Positions 37,270 to 49,228 of a DNA stretch of 64,000 bases are shown here, one piece after another. Made by a program: the position numbers and the translations under genes. The notes beneath the pieces are model-generated. The model saw nothing but the letters and a program-made list of their open reading frames with translations. It was not told the DNA's origin and made no database searches. This stretch comes from Fistularia commersonii (lineage: Eukaryota; Chordata; Actinopteri; Syngnathiformes; Fistulariidae), in NCBI GenBank assembly GCA_037954325.1, contig JBBMNZ010000015.1, forward strand, positions 9,812,501 through 9,876,500. The letters run 5' to 3'. Positions within the stretch are counted from its first letter, which is position 1, and each line of letters starts with the position of its first letter.

Positions 37270-37818
37270 TTCTCAGAGCTGAAGTCCTCAATCCTCTGCT
37301 GTCCTAATGCACCAAGAAATGGACTTGTTTCTGAGAAGGTTCTAGGAAGTGCAAAAAGTTCCAACAGGGGGCGGCTCTTTAGCCTCCTTGTAGTGGCTCC
37401 CTTTGGCCTTGACAAAAAAACGTATTTAGAAATAAAAATAACGGTAGTAAGCAAACATCAAAAATAATATTTTACTGCTACTGCTATTTCTAAAAATTTT
37501 TGATGCGTCACATCAATGTCTATACCCCTCACCCCTAGCTAGCTGCTCTAACCATGAGTAAATCCCCAAAAAAGAAAAATGTCAGAGGAAAAAAGAGAGT
37601 TTAAATCTGCGTGAACAGATGCATTTGACTTCACCGCCAACGACGCTGGATTACCTGTCTGCTTAATATGTAACGAGAAATGTAACGTTGAAAAAAAATG
37701 TAACGTTGAAAGACATTTTCAAAGCAAGCATTCAGCATTCGCTGAAAAATACCCAAGTGAAGACGAGCCAAGAGAGCAATTTCGGAACCGCGACTAATAG
37801 TTGAACAGAGCAAACATA

Positions 37819-38103
37819 CCGTAATTTCGGGACTATTGAGCGCACCTCAATATAAGCCACACCGGCTAGCCGACCGCTATCTCGGGCTTCCTCCCGCGCG
37901 CTAAAACCGTCAAAGTCGCCTTCTTCGGTGTCGGAGTTGAACGGACTCAGAATTTCCCGGTTATTTCATTGGTCTGATGTGACGAGGATAAACGTTATAG
38001 CGGCGTGAAGCTCGTTAGCGTCCCCCACCCAAAAAAGTCCATATATTAGCCGCATCGTTGTTTACGTGGAAAAAAGTCGTGGCTTATTGTCCGGAAATTA
38101 CGG
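37819..38103. mobile_element. TA-flanked MITE nested in the hAT fossil
   Basis: CCGTAATTTCGGGACTATTG at the left and TTATTGTCCGGAAATTACGG at the right are inverted repeats, flanked by TA at 37817-37818 and 38104-38105. 285 bp, no coding capacity. The ends resemble, but are not the same as, the CCGTATTTT family at 11436. Confidence 0.9.
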
Positions 38104-38588
38104 TACTTTCAAGAAGTGGATCACCTCTCCACAGTCAACAACAGTTGCTAGTTTTGTGGCAGCTAAAGAGATCGTAAGGAGGGGTAATCCCTTCACAGAC
38201 GGAGAATACACGAAAGAATCGTTCATCTATTCCCCGACTTCCAAAAACAAAGGGGAAATTGTTCAGAAAATGAGAGAAATGCCTCTCTCTGCAAAGACCG
38301 TCAAGGACAGGACCATTAAAATGGCAACAAACATCACCAGTAAGTAAATTGATGACATCAATTCAGCTCAAGCATTTTCAATTGCGTGTGATGAGTCAAT
38401 ATTGAGCAGACAGCGCTTTTATGCAGATATATGAACGCCGATGGGCCGCAGGGTGGACTGATCAAACTCATATCGCTAAAGGGCCAAACGTGAGGACAGG
38501 ACATTTGTGAGGCTGTTGTGAGTTGTCGAGGAATAAACACCACTTACCTGGTGCCAGTGTCTACTGATGGGGCAAAGAAGGGCTTTGT

Positions 38589-39354
38589 CAGGCGTGGCCA
38601 ATAAGTCGATCGCGATCATTTGGTCGATCGCAAAGGTAGTTTGGGTGGATGGCGTTAAAACGTAGATGTCACCCGATCCTCCTCGCGATGAAATTTGTCA
38701 CTTGACTGACAGTCGGTCTGTCCAATCTGACCTTTTCTGACACGGACGTCACTGCGCATTTGCACATAGCGGCGCGTTCTAGCAAGCTAGCGAGTTAGCC
38801 TCCCAATTTATGTCTGAACTTATGGGTATAAAAATGAACGAGGGAGCTGGACCAAGTTAAAAGACTAAAACGTATCACTTCCATACGGAATGGAAGGTGG
38901 ACTTTTTTTTGACTATTTCATTTTCAAAGTGCGTTTGCCTCATCTGTCAGTCTGCCATTGTTATACCGAAAAAGGGAAATGTGAAGCGGCATTTTCAGAC
39001 ATAACAACTACAGCACTGACTTCCCTCCGAAAAGTGAGCGGAGAAGGAGAAAAGGTGATGGAACTAAAATCCCAGCTGTCAGGACAGCAGGGATTTTTTT
39101 TTTTCCAGCTAACTTCAACTCTGCTGCTGACTCCATTCAAGTCATCAGAATAAGGTATTTACCAAAAAAGTACACTGCTGCAGTGTGCCATAAGGGTTCA
39201 TGCAGTAATGCAAGATCCACAAACATTTATTCCATTAAGTATACTCCGTGGATATACAAATAAATATATTTCCAGCATTTTTAGTGGAGGTAGATCCTTT
39301 TCACATGGTCATTTGAAAAGTAATTTATAAGGAAAAAAATTGCGGGCACCCGTA
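38589..39354 (+). mobile_element. second hAT element nested in the hAT fossil
   Basis: Begins CAGGCGTGGCCAATAAGTCG and ends TTGCGGGCACCCGTA. It is flanked by identical GGCTTTGT copies at 38581-38588 and 39355-39362. Inside, the plus strand holds BED-finger text: a HTEWKVDFF-like start near 38885, VCHCYTEKGKCEAAFSD in a shifted frame, and ELKSQLSGQQG (39061-39093). The catalytic part is deleted. Removing this insert would bring the two sides of the older transposase back to the same point, confirming the boundaries. Confidence 0.9.
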
Positions 39355-40835
39355 GGCTTTGTGAATTTACTTCAAAAGTCACTGGATGGAGATGTGATTA
39401 TGTTTCATTGCATCCTCCATCAAGAAGAACTGTGGGCTCAGACGTTCACACCCCAATGTGTGGAAGTGATGAACCTCGTTATCGAGATAGTGAACAAAAT
39501 AATTGCAAAAGGATTAAACCACCGGGTGTTTCGTTCAACGTTAGAGGAAGTCGATAGCGCATATTCGGATATCTTGGAAAGCTAAGGCTTCGGCTATCCT
39601 GAACTGGGAGACCTCGATTGGCTGCAGAAGTTTCACTTCCTGGTAGATATGACAAGTAACTTTAACACGCTGAATAAAAATCACCAGGGAAGCAAGAGAA
39701 GCACGGCCCTGCAGATGCTGGAAGACGTTTGAGCGCAAGATGATAGTGTTTGCCAGGGATGCACTGAGAGGCACGTTCTGTCACTTCCCCTCCCTGAGAG
39801 CATTCAAAGAAGTGAACAATCATATAAATTGTGATTATTTCCACCGTGCAATTATTGCAATGTAAGCTGCATCTGGAGAAAGATTCAGGGAGTTCAGAAA
39901 GAAAAAAAGAAACACACTCTCCCTCATTGTCACACCCCTGGACATCGATCCATTCACGGGAGTAAGTAAGCCCGATCTGGAAATTGAACTGGTCGACATG
40001 CGGATAAAGATTTATGGGTGTCAAAGTTCAAATGCCTGACAGCGGATCTGGAAGAAGTCGCCCGTTAGAAGGTCGCTCTCGCTAAAGAGCACAAATGGAG
40101 CGACATTGAAAACCTCCCCAAAACCGTCAAACTTGTTTTTGACAGACACATGGGAGTGCCATTCCCGGAATATGCAGTTGGAGTCTTGTTCATCTCTGGC
40201 TCAACATACTTGTGCGAGCAAGTTTTCTCAAATATGAACTTCATAAAGTCCAAATATGGCACAAATGAGAGGCTCCAGTCAAAGTCACATCTTACAGCCC
40301 CGACATGGGGATGATCTGCAGCGAACTTCAAAAACAGGTGAGAACAATAGCATTTAATAGGCTATTATTTTTCAGCAAGACAAAAAACAATCATCTCATA
40401 CCCGGAGCTGTTTTTTTGGTACGTTCAGGTGCTTCAGTTGATTGCTGGCTAAGAAACCCGAAGAGGTTGAGAGCACACTGAAATGGACTTGTCACAAACG
40501 TTACTAATTTTAGGTTTACTTTTTTAAAGCTGCTAAGCTGCAGCTAAACGTTGTATTTATATTAAAGTGGGCTAGCTTTTATCTTAATTTTACGCAAATT
40601 TAGGAAGGACTCAAATAGGCCTGCGTAGTTCACTGTTTAATTTATTTCAGAGTAGGCCTACACATGCACACTGCACTTCTGTTAGTTGTGTTCAGTGGTT
40701 GTAACAGGTAAAATTTAAAATAAGATTCAAACTTTTAGAATTTCATTAGCTGTTATGTTTGGCGGCTCCAGACTCTTTTTCTTTGGTTGAAGAGGGGGCA
40801 AAATCGCTCTTTTGATAGTAGAGGTTGCAGCCCTC

Positions 40836-42719
40836 TGGGCTAGAAACTGGAAGGTCGGCATCACCCAAATGGCCAAAACATCGGATACAATTGGACATGT
40901 GGTTGAGATGCTGAGAAGGAGGCGCCTGCAGAACCCTGGATCAGTTCTTGCGTACAAACACACGGTGTAGGAAATCAAACTCGCATCTCAGGTGATCGTT
41001 TATGTTTTTAAGCCCAGGGTTGGGAAGGTTCAAGAAAAAAAGAGAAAGGAGAACAAGGAAAAAAAGCCACTCCCAAACCAGGCTCCTGAAGGGGGTGCAC
41101 GGTGCAGGATTAGCACGTTAACAACATGATAAGGCATTACAAATAAAAGACATCGCAACGGTACTCAAAGACTTAGCGACGCCCGTTGTGTTTGGCGCTT
41201 TCATGACACTGCTGTTACAAAAACCGCTTCGGGGGTTTTCAGAGGGTTCCAGACTGCAACGTCAGCCGCACCCTGAACCGTATCAGGCTAACCGGACCGA
41301 GACCGCGGGAGGGGCTCACATGGAAACCGCAGCCCTGTAGAAAAAGGGAACAAAAAAACAGAAAAAAATGTCCACCGCTGTTTATCAAGGTACCCCCCCC
41401 CTCCCCGGGGTTAGAGACTAATGATGTGGGATTGGGGTTGTCTGGTGGAACGGCGCGTGGGCTAACAATGACAGACCAGACACCCGTCCTGATCCGCACC
41501 ACCACCGACCCCCCTCCCCTCCTCCGCTGACCAGCAAGGAGAAAAGGAGCGTCTCTGGCTCAGACCACCTCCTCGCGCCTCTCCAGCTTCTAATATGCCT
41601 CTTTAACTGAGAGCGTATGCATGAGTGCGGGATTAAGGGATAGAACTGGGATGAAACACAGGGATGGGGGCGGAGGATACAATTAAGATGGTGGCTGCAG
41701 CCCCTTTTCATTCATTGCAGATTTAAGCCGGGGAGCTGAGCCTCCAGGACTCTCCATCCTGACTTCGGCCTGGGTAAAGGATTAGGGGGTGGATGGACAC
41801 TCCCTTTACAAACAACCCCTCCTCCAACAAGCCAGCTGGCCGTCTCCTCTCCGGTTGAAATAGTCAGGAGTGGACTCTGCAATGCAAGCTACGTTTTATC
41901 ATCCAGCTAGCCAATGCTAACCCCCCCCCCCGTTGGTTCGGAAACACAGGGCCGCAGGTTGCGTTCGTCGAAGCGGAGCCGATGGTTGACTCGACCCCAG
42001 GGTTGGAACCCGAAAGCTGGCCCGCGGGACCTGCCACCGAGTTTCAGGGGCGGGAGCGCAGTTAGCTCGCGATGCTTGATTGAGCCGCAGCTCGGGCGCG
42101 GCGCGGCGTGCGACGGGCCAGATTGTATTGCCCGGGTGTTTTTCTGTGATAATTGAAGCGTAATGATTGGGTCTGATTTGCGCTCCCGTGGAGAAGGACT
42201 CCATTTCCCGTTCGCTAATGAGCTCCAGCTCGCCGCATCTCAATCAGGGGCCGAACCGGCGACACTCCATGGGCACGTTCGGCCCCGCCGTTGTGCTACC
42301 TCGCCACACGGTGTGCGCAGTCACGTGGCTGGAGCCACGATAACGCCAGCCACGGGGGGGGGGGGTAAGGTCGAGCAGGAGACTAGAAGAAGCACCCCTT
42401 CATCTTGGTGTGGAACTCCTCCGCCTCCCAAAAGCAGGTACAAAGTGCTTTCGGCGCAGGAGCAGGAGTTAGCAGTTTACCGAGGGCTCGGTTTGCTGTC
42501 AGGAGCCGCCGCCGTCCCTTTTCTCACTTCAATCGGCTTTTTTAATTGAATTCTTCTCAACGCTTATTTAACCAGGCAGCTCATTACGGATGTTAATCCC
42601 ATTTGAAATTGCAGCCTAGCAAAGGACCCAGCCTCTCCAAGGAGAGAGTTACGGCTCCACAAATAAAAAAATACTCAAAATTGTTCACGTGACAACGAAG
42701 TGGTCAACCCACTTTGTGC
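40836..42719. other. srrm3: srrm3 intron, non-coding
   Basis: 41700-42560 is GC-rich and repeat-poor. A poly-C run lies at 41919-41930 and a poly-G run at 42354-42365. Overlapping short open frames have no domain. Confidence 0.5.
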
Positions 42720-43035
42720 TTTCTGCCCCGTCGACACGGCTACGTCCCGTTTAGTTTTCATTTGGAAACCACCAGAGACGCTGTAGTGCACCTACCCAGC
42801 CAATAGGTGGCACTTATGATGAACTAAGTGCACAGAAATACTTCCTGCCTCCCACTTGTAAATAATACGGGTACAACAGGAAGGGTAAACGTCAACAGTG
42901 GCGACCGATCGAGTTAATTGATTGAGCGACCTTGAGATGGAGTTGCTGCTCAAAGTGACCCTGGACTACAAGGCAGAGCAGGAAATCAACTCTTTGCTGC
43001 AGAAGCGTTAAAAGATTGACTCGTGAGGAGCACCA

Positions 43036-43110
43036 GCAGTACTCTGGAGTACTCGGCAGGACTCTGGAGTACTCGGCAGGACTCTGGAGTACTCGGTACT
43101 ACTCTGGAGT
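43036..43110. repeat. 20-bp tandem repeat, left arm
   Basis: About 3.5 units of ggactctggagtactcggca. Reverse complement of the array at 43548-43612. Confidence 0.9.
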
Positions 43111-43547
43111 TGGCCATTGTGGCATTGACTGCAACCTTAGGGCGGGGCCTCAATCTGAAGCCATGTTAGGCCCCATTTATGCATCATTTTCAAGTGGAAA
43201 CGCAAAACTTTTGTCTTTCCTGCTGTACGTCTACATGCCTGAAACTAGGAGTATACAGACACGGCACGCCGGATAAATTCGAAGACAGTGCAGCTCGGAA
43301 GTCTCGGCGGCGGAAGCACTCTGGAGCCCTCTGGCCATTGTCGGTATGGTCGCCCAGCCTTGGGCTTTTGCGCTGCCTGAAAACAGAACAATACAGAAAC
43401 AGGCTACAGAATGGCACGGTCTGAAAAGGCCTAATCTCCGTCTCCATGGAGACAGGGAAAAGGCAACACTTTGAAAGCGGGCACGCTTACTGAAGGTGCA
43501 GTCAGCTGCCGCGCCCCTGTGGGTCGACCCCAACAACAATTGCCAAC

Positions 43548-43612
43548 TCCATAGTACTCCAGGGTACTCCAGGGTACTACAAGGTACTCCAGGGTACTCC
43601 AGAGTACTACTG
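43548..43612. repeat. tandem repeat, right arm
   Basis: gtactccagg units, several copies, in inverted orientation to 43036-43110. Confidence 0.9.
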
Positions 43613-43925
43613 GCTCTTCTCGCTATTCAATCTTTTATTGTTTCTTCGGCAGAGGCAGGAACTCCGCCTCATCCTTGGTCTGTACAGACAGTCAGTCGCT
43701 CACCATTGTTGATATTTACACTCACTGTAGTAGCATGTTCTTTTGGTGAGCTGAGAGGGGAATTTCAGTTTGTCTGAAATGACAGTGCCACCTTCTGGCC
43801 CGGCATGTTTACTACACCATTTCTAAAATGTTTCCCGCGGTCCGTGATCATTTTCAGAACGTAGCCGTTCACAGGGGGAACCGCTTGAAAACAAAATGGA
43901 GGGTTGCCGCGTAAACGGAGGGCTC

Positions 43926-44610
43926 AGTTGCAACATTTTAGGAACAGGTTACATTTTTTAAACATCTTGGTGTGCGGTACAGCCGCTGCCTAGCAGCTCG
44001 CGGGGCATGAGGCTCGCTACGAGCGCGCTCAGTCAACCCTGCGTCTACTAACTTCATGCGCCAGCAGCAGTGCGGCGATAAATATGCTGAGCAGGAACAT
44101 GACACACACACTGTATGCGGATTGAATTATTCGATATGACTTGTTTTTGCCCAGTAAACAGGTGTCGAAGCCACCAGAAATGGAAAAAAAAAAAAAAAAC
44201 ACGCCAGGACGCTCTGATGAATCCGAGCTCAGGGACAAGAGTGAGTTATTTAAGTCAGGCGGAAAGAAAAATATGTTTACAATAACCCCCGCCACCCCTC
44301 ATCTGGGCTCCTCTGCTCCGCCATCGCCTCGGCAGCGACGCGAAATGAGTCGCTTTTCTTTTTGTTTTCCTGATCCGCGGGAGATTTGAGAGGCTTATTG
44401 AGGATTGTGCCGAAGGCCGGCGTCGGGGATGTGAGGGGGGGCTCCTTCCAGACGGCCGCCCGTCCCCCCCCCGTCTCTCCCAGCCAATCATAAATATTTG
44501 AGATGAAGTAGGTTTGTTTCAAGGCGGCGCCGTTCTGAGCATTTTGTTTTGAGGAGATTAGCAATTAGGAGGAAGCTCCTGCTTCTCCTCATTTGTGTGT
44601 TCGTGTGTGT

Positions 44611-44654
<44 letters not shown>

Positions 44655-45393
44655 ATTGGATAAGGGTTGCTATTTCTGTTTGGCCTCACGATTTTGTTAT
44701 CTAACCAGAAAATCTATTGACTGTTCAAGTGCAGCAATGAAAAGCCCCTTCCCTCTCCAGGGTACTCAGCAGGCCCCGTGAAGGCCCCCCCCCCCTAAAT
44801 AAAACACCGGGCGGGGGGGGGGGGGGGGTCCCCACTTAGTTCCCCACCCCACCGCTCACATCTCTGTGGCGCAATTGATCGGGCCAACTAGTGGGAGCTC
44901 AGCAGGCGTCACGCCTCCTCGTTGGATCGATGGCTAGAAGCGAGAGGACGGTCTCACATCCAGCCAGAGGGGGTCGGGGGGCTTCAAGGCGTTTATTCCT
45001 TCGATCACATCCTGTAATTGTGGGGATTTTTCCGGGAGGATGTGACAAGGACCAGAGCACTTCGCTGTACTCTGCAGGTCCAGAGCGAAGGCTGCGTTTA
45101 AGTTTCCCGATGCTTTGTCGCGCGGGGATCCACCGCGGTCCGACCACCCAACCAAACCCCAACCCCACTCCGATTCCGAGAGGCTTTTTATCAAATGTGC
45201 GCCGCGGAGGACAGGAAATGTGGATGTCAGGCCGACGACCCTTCGCCTCCGTCCGTCTTTGTCTTTTAATCGCAGCTCGAACATTTCGCCCCAGAGATCG
45301 ACGTCGACCTTTGTTTGATCGCGTGGACGGGTGAAAACCTGGAGGTTTCTTCCTGGAGGTCTCGCCAGCGTCCCCATCCTTCATGCTTTTTAA
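43926..45393. other. srrm3: srrm3 intron, non-coding
   Basis: Contains (GT)n at 44599-44651, poly-C/poly-G runs at 44787-44828, and an open frame pair at 44891-45384 without domain support. Confidence 0.5.
44599..44651. repeat. (GT)n microsatellite
   Basis: GT run of about 45 bases after two gtgtgttc interruptions. Confidence 0.95.
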
Positions 45394-45640
45394 AATAAGA
45401 TAAGGGGAACTTTATTGATCCCCAAAGGGGGAATTCTTTTGTCACAGCAGCATAACAGTTATAGTGTCACTAAATATGAATATAAATATAAATAGAGAGA
45501 CACATAGCAGATAGCAAAAGACATCCGCAAATAAATTGAAAGCAGAGAGAACAACAACAACATCAAGGATAGGAAAGGACAACGGAATGGGGGTAAAAAA
45601 AGGATAAAAATCGACCAAAAAGGATAAAAATAGCCAACGG
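45394..45640 (-). repeat. retroposon 3' tail, antisense
   Basis: ggaactttattgatccccaa, gggggaattcttttgtcaca and gcagcataacagttatagtg read in reverse as a LINE/SINE tail ending in ATCAATAAAGTTCC. Low-complexity A-rich text follows to about 45640. Confidence 0.75.
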
Positions 45641-47789
45641 AGTTAGGGCATGACGTGCACAGATGCACGGATGCACCTTCTTTTCTGGGGCCTGGGGATG
45701 TCATGGAGCTCCTAGCGTGTCCCGCGCAGTGCACGTGAAGCCACGGGTATTAATAGCAGGTTTCGCTTTTGCAAAACCGGCGTAGAGCCGCGTCTTCCCG
45801 GCTCTCCATCTCACTCCGGCTAATCTCGTCCTCCACGCTGTCAATAATGCCGACAGCGGCGGCTCGGCGCGCGCCGTGTCGGCGGCTGTAATTTTAATCG
45901 GAGAAAAAAAGCAAACGCCCCTCAGACGGAGGCCGTCTTTACGCCGAGACGGAGTCAAAGAGATGGGATCTGAATCCAGTGGAGCGGCGAGGTCTCCCAA
46001 AGCAAGCGGCGCCCGAGTCGGCGCCGTTCTATATTTACGGGGCCCCTCGGCATTCGAGATAAGGGTATAAATACGAGTGGGGAGAGAAAACAGCTCAACG
46101 GTGTTTCAGACACACAGATGAGATTAGCTTTCCCACGGGGGGAATGTTGGATTTCTGGAGATCACCTTAATGAGCGGAGCTCCAGACCTTCGCGACAAAG
46201 AAAGTGTCATCGGACAACTGGGCCGTGATTTGACGCCGTAACAATAACATCCTAACATCTGCCGGGACAACAAAGTCCGTTTTTGCGGCCTTCGCCACGG
46301 GATTGGACTTTGTTGTCCCGGTGTGTTCAGATGTGATCCAAGAAAAACATCAGAGCTGTCAGGAACTGATTGAGCAATGAGTGGTTTATTAGAGGTCAAG
46401 AAATACACTTACGAGAATTCCCGGGCCGAATGAATGTCACCCCTGGGGGATCGTTCGCCCTCTCGGGACGTCCGCAGGAGCGCGTCCAGTCGGATGTGCA
46501 GATGAGGAGGTTTCGGCCCCACTCTCAGGGAGTGGCAGTGATTTATACCACTATCTCGATGGTCAAGGTTACTTCCTAATAGGTTGTTTTTCACACTCTT
46601 TGGAAGTGGGCAACTAGGTACCAGGCCGTGTCATGAACTGGGCCTCCGGGCCTTCGGGATACGTCATTGCTAGTGCATTTGGGGTGTTAGTGGAAAAATA
46701 CAAAGTTGGGTGTACTTTTGCCATCACGTGACACGTTCCCGCGCGTGAATCTCGCGCGAATTTTAACAACTCGTTCTGTGGAGTCAAAAATGAGTCGGTG
46801 ACCGGGATTAAATTCAGTGTGTTTAGATCGTGCACCTCCGCCTGTGGGAAGGCGGAAGGCGATCCCGGTCGCTTCACACGCCCGACGTACATGATCGGAA
46901 AAAGACGTTTCTCTGTTTCTTCCCCTGAGAACCGTCCGGAAAAAACGTCGACGCCGAAAATGCCGGATTAGACCTGGTTTCAGCGCCGAGAACGTGGCTG
47001 GACGTCGACAAAATAATCCCCGCTGCATTTAAGCACCCTCGCTTTTGTAGCGTTGGCGGGGCGTTTGCGAACTTTGAGCCAGGCGGCGTCTCACACATCA
47101 GCACACTGCGACTGAAATAGACAGAATAGAGAAAGTTTTGCGCCTTCCCTCCCGGCCCAACGCGCCGCTGCTATTTATGCGTGCAGCGGCGCGGAGCAAA
47201 TTATCCAGAGCGTGTTTGCTGAATTCCAGGCACCAGATTTGATATCAACACAACAGTATATTATTAATGTGTGAGTCTTCCTGTCGGGCCTGTGATTTCT
47301 GGCTCGCAGCCACATTTTCACAGCTTTATTAATTCCTCTCTCTTCTCTCGCCGTCATGTCGCCCTGCCTCCGTGGCTCATTAAAGCTCATTACCGGAGCC
47401 GGAGCAGGATGAGTGAAAAGACGCTACGAGGGCGGGCGCGAAAACACACCGGGCTGGCGGGCTCGACGTGCGCCGCATTGTTCCGACCTGCATATCAATC
47501 TCCCCCGGAATCTGCGCGTCCGGGTCGCTGCCTCGGGCGGCTTGAATTATTCTCACCTCCTGCAAAGGAGCTCTCGCCAACCGGGCTTCCAAAAAAAATG
47601 CCAGGATCAGTCGGGTGCAGCCGGGACGCGTCCCGTTCACCAACAGCCACTGAGGAAAAAAGGAGGTTCTCTAACACTAAGGTTGACGTTGCGATCGACA
47701 AGAGCGAGGGAGGAGAAATATTTGTCGGCGCAGCTGAAATGTTCGTACGCAGCCGCGGTTTCGAGGACTCGACGGTCACATCAGCTGCT
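45641..47789. other. srrm3: GC-rich, repeat-poor intronic block
   Basis: Includes a TATA-like gtataaatac at 46063-46073 after a CpG-rich stretch, and a perfect hairpin at 46262-46321. 47040-47450 again combines GC-rich sequence with AT cores. No exon was recognised. Regulatory function is possible but not shown. Confidence 0.4.
46262..46321. repeat. perfect 17-bp inverted repeat, 26-base loop
   Basis: CCGGGACAACAAAGTCC (46262-46278) and GGACTTTGTTGTCCCGG (46305-46321) are exact reverse complements. The RNA of either strand could fold into a stable hairpin. Confidence 0.97.
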
Positions 47790-48545
47790 GTCGGACAGAA
47801 AAGTCCAGGAAATAGGCTCCTCCGGGGGAACCGTATAGTTTTGCATTTTCAACAGGCAGCAAAGGCCCACAGCCACGTGCGCTTTAACCGCCACGCTCAA
47901 AAACAAACCACCAAAGAGTCAGAATCGGAGTATTTTATTGATTCTCCCAGGGGGAAATTTCTTTTTGTTAAAAGTAGCTCCTGCTGCAGAGACAAGTGGG
48001 GAAGAATCAAAATAGAACTCTATATGAAAATAAATAGTGAATAATAAGAATAAGATAAAAAAAATACAGTAAGCATTGAAAGGAATAAATAAAAATAAAG
48101 TGAAAAGGTTTGGAAAAATACATGAAAATATGCGTATTTAAAGGTACATGTATATGATTACGTGTAGTCATTTGGTGAATAAGTAGGGGTTGTTGCACAG
48201 TTATGCATTTATTGCACAGAAGGAGACGAGGAAGACGACACGGACAACGTGGAGAGCGAAGCTGCACCAGCGTTCATGTTCTGCATGCGCGGGAATAATA
48301 AACATGCACTTACTGAGGCCAAAATGTCGCTGTTCCTCTGTGAGCCCTGGAAACACCTCTGAAGCCCAGCAGGTTCAGAAGAGCTTGGATCTTTTCATGG
48401 CTCCATTTCCTGCTGCCAAAATTTTTGTCGCAGGAAAACAGCCGACCAGTGACCGCGTTAGTTCTTAAAAATGAAGTATCTGGTAATGGGTTATGAGTTT
48501 TTCCAATCCCTCCAAGAAAGACTAATTCCCGGAAGGGTCCTCCGG
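47790..48545 (+). repeat. dispersed repeat, family X copy 3, interrupted
   Basis: caaaaacaaaccaccaaaga (about 47898) and gttcatgttctgcatgcgcg (48273) match copy 2. The sequence between them at 47917-48225 is a retroposon tail, so this copy was split by an insertion. ggttatgagtttttccaatc closes the copy. Confidence 0.6.
47917..48225 (-). repeat. retroposon 3' tail, antisense, nested in family X
   Basis: tcagaatcggagtattttat, tgattctcccagggggaaat and a later ttgcacagttatgcatttat with attgcacag follow the usual order of an antisense fish LINE/SINE 3' end. Confidence 0.75.
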
Positions 48546-48954
48546 GTTAACGGCTAAAAGCTCTTGTTGTCGGGTTCGACGATGTCCGAACACGACAGAT
48601 CACATTTGAAATAAAGATCCGATTCGAGGAAGATCCGATTCTGCGCGACTCCTTAACCGGTTTTTCACAAACTGAAGGATCGGCTTTTGTTTCCTCCGCG
48701 AATAAGTCATCGGTGTGACGTCCCGCCATGGAGCGCAGGAACGAGTCGGGTGCGGCGTCGTCCGTCTTTGTCAGCGTGTCCGGGCTCCTCACGCTGACCC
48801 AACAACTCACCCCCGTGACTCGCCGGCTCCCAGAATAAATCAGGAACTAGTCCAGGATGAGTCATGATGTTTGGTCAGGAGACGTTCTATTGCTAGATCG
48901 CCGAGCTAAATGGTGGGTGACCGGGATTGTCTTGGGCGGCACCTTCGCCGGTTG
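48546..48954. other. srrm3: srrm3 intron, nothing recognised
   Basis: No repeat or exon seen. Confidence 0.5.
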
Positions 48955-49210
48955 GATGCGTGGGGTCTCCACGTTCTGCATGGGGTTCCTCTGGCACCCC
49001 AAAAACATGCAGGAAGTTCTTAGGAGACCCTAAATTGTCCAGATGTGTGAATGAGAGTCAATTTCTAGCGTGTCAAATGTGTTGTTGAGCAAGACACCGA
49101 ACCCCTGACTGCTCCGCTGGTGCTGATGGATAGCAGGCGACCGCTCGTGGTTCACGATGGCCTCATTGCGGAGAACGAATTTCCCTACAAGGGTTTAATA
49201 AAGGATAAAT
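48955..49210 (+). repeat. SINE-like repeat close to an srrm3 acceptor
   Basis: ggggtctccacgttctgcat, ggggttcctctggcacccca, aaaacatgcaggaagttctt, ccctaaattgtccagatgtg and gtgaatgagagtca follow the family order. It ends about 20 bases before the acceptor of exon 49229-49330, so part of that acceptor region may derive from the repeat. Confidence 0.65.
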
Positions 49211-49228
49211 GATCTTGTCCACTCACAG

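Larger units (their letters stand above)
37540..40835 (+). pseudogene. hAT transposase fossil (BED finger to dimerisation domain)
   Basis: A broken plus-strand reading can be followed with frameshifts and stops. It has MSKSPKKK at 37556; the BED finger with LPVCLICNEK and RHFQSKHSAFAEKYPSEDE (37650-37770); FKKWITSPQ to MATNITSK (38107-38345); GFVNLLQKSLDGD and FHCILHQEELWA (39355-39440); GLNHRVFRSTLEEVDS (39512-39560); and the C-terminal GSTYLCEQVFSNMNFIKSKY (40199-40260), the hAT dimerisation signature. It resembles the GTF2IRD2/ZBED-like hAT lineage (family knowledge). It is interrupted by elements at 37819-38103 and 38589-39354. Outer ends are approximate; ggttgcagccct near 40830 may be the right terminus. 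Confidence 0.85.
42720..43925. mobile_element. long-inverted-repeat (fold-back) element with tandem repeats in its arms
   Basis: The two sides are diverged reverse complements. Pairs include cggctacgtcccg (about 42737) with cgtagccgttcac (about 43861); ataggtggcactta (42804) with agtgccaccttct (43783); aaacgtcaacagtggcgacc (42887) with the complement of ctcaccattgttgatattta (43699); aaaagattga (43010) with tcaatctttt (43627). The inner arms are short tandem arrays: agtactctggag units at 43036-43110 and ctccagggtact units at 43548-43612. The loop is about 43114-43535. No transposase. Target duplication not identified. Confidence 0.75.

Noticed and set aside
47271..48044. 257-codon open frame on the + strand
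   Set aside because: Runs through a GC-rich block into a dispersed repeat and an antisense retroposon tail. No single gene would do this.
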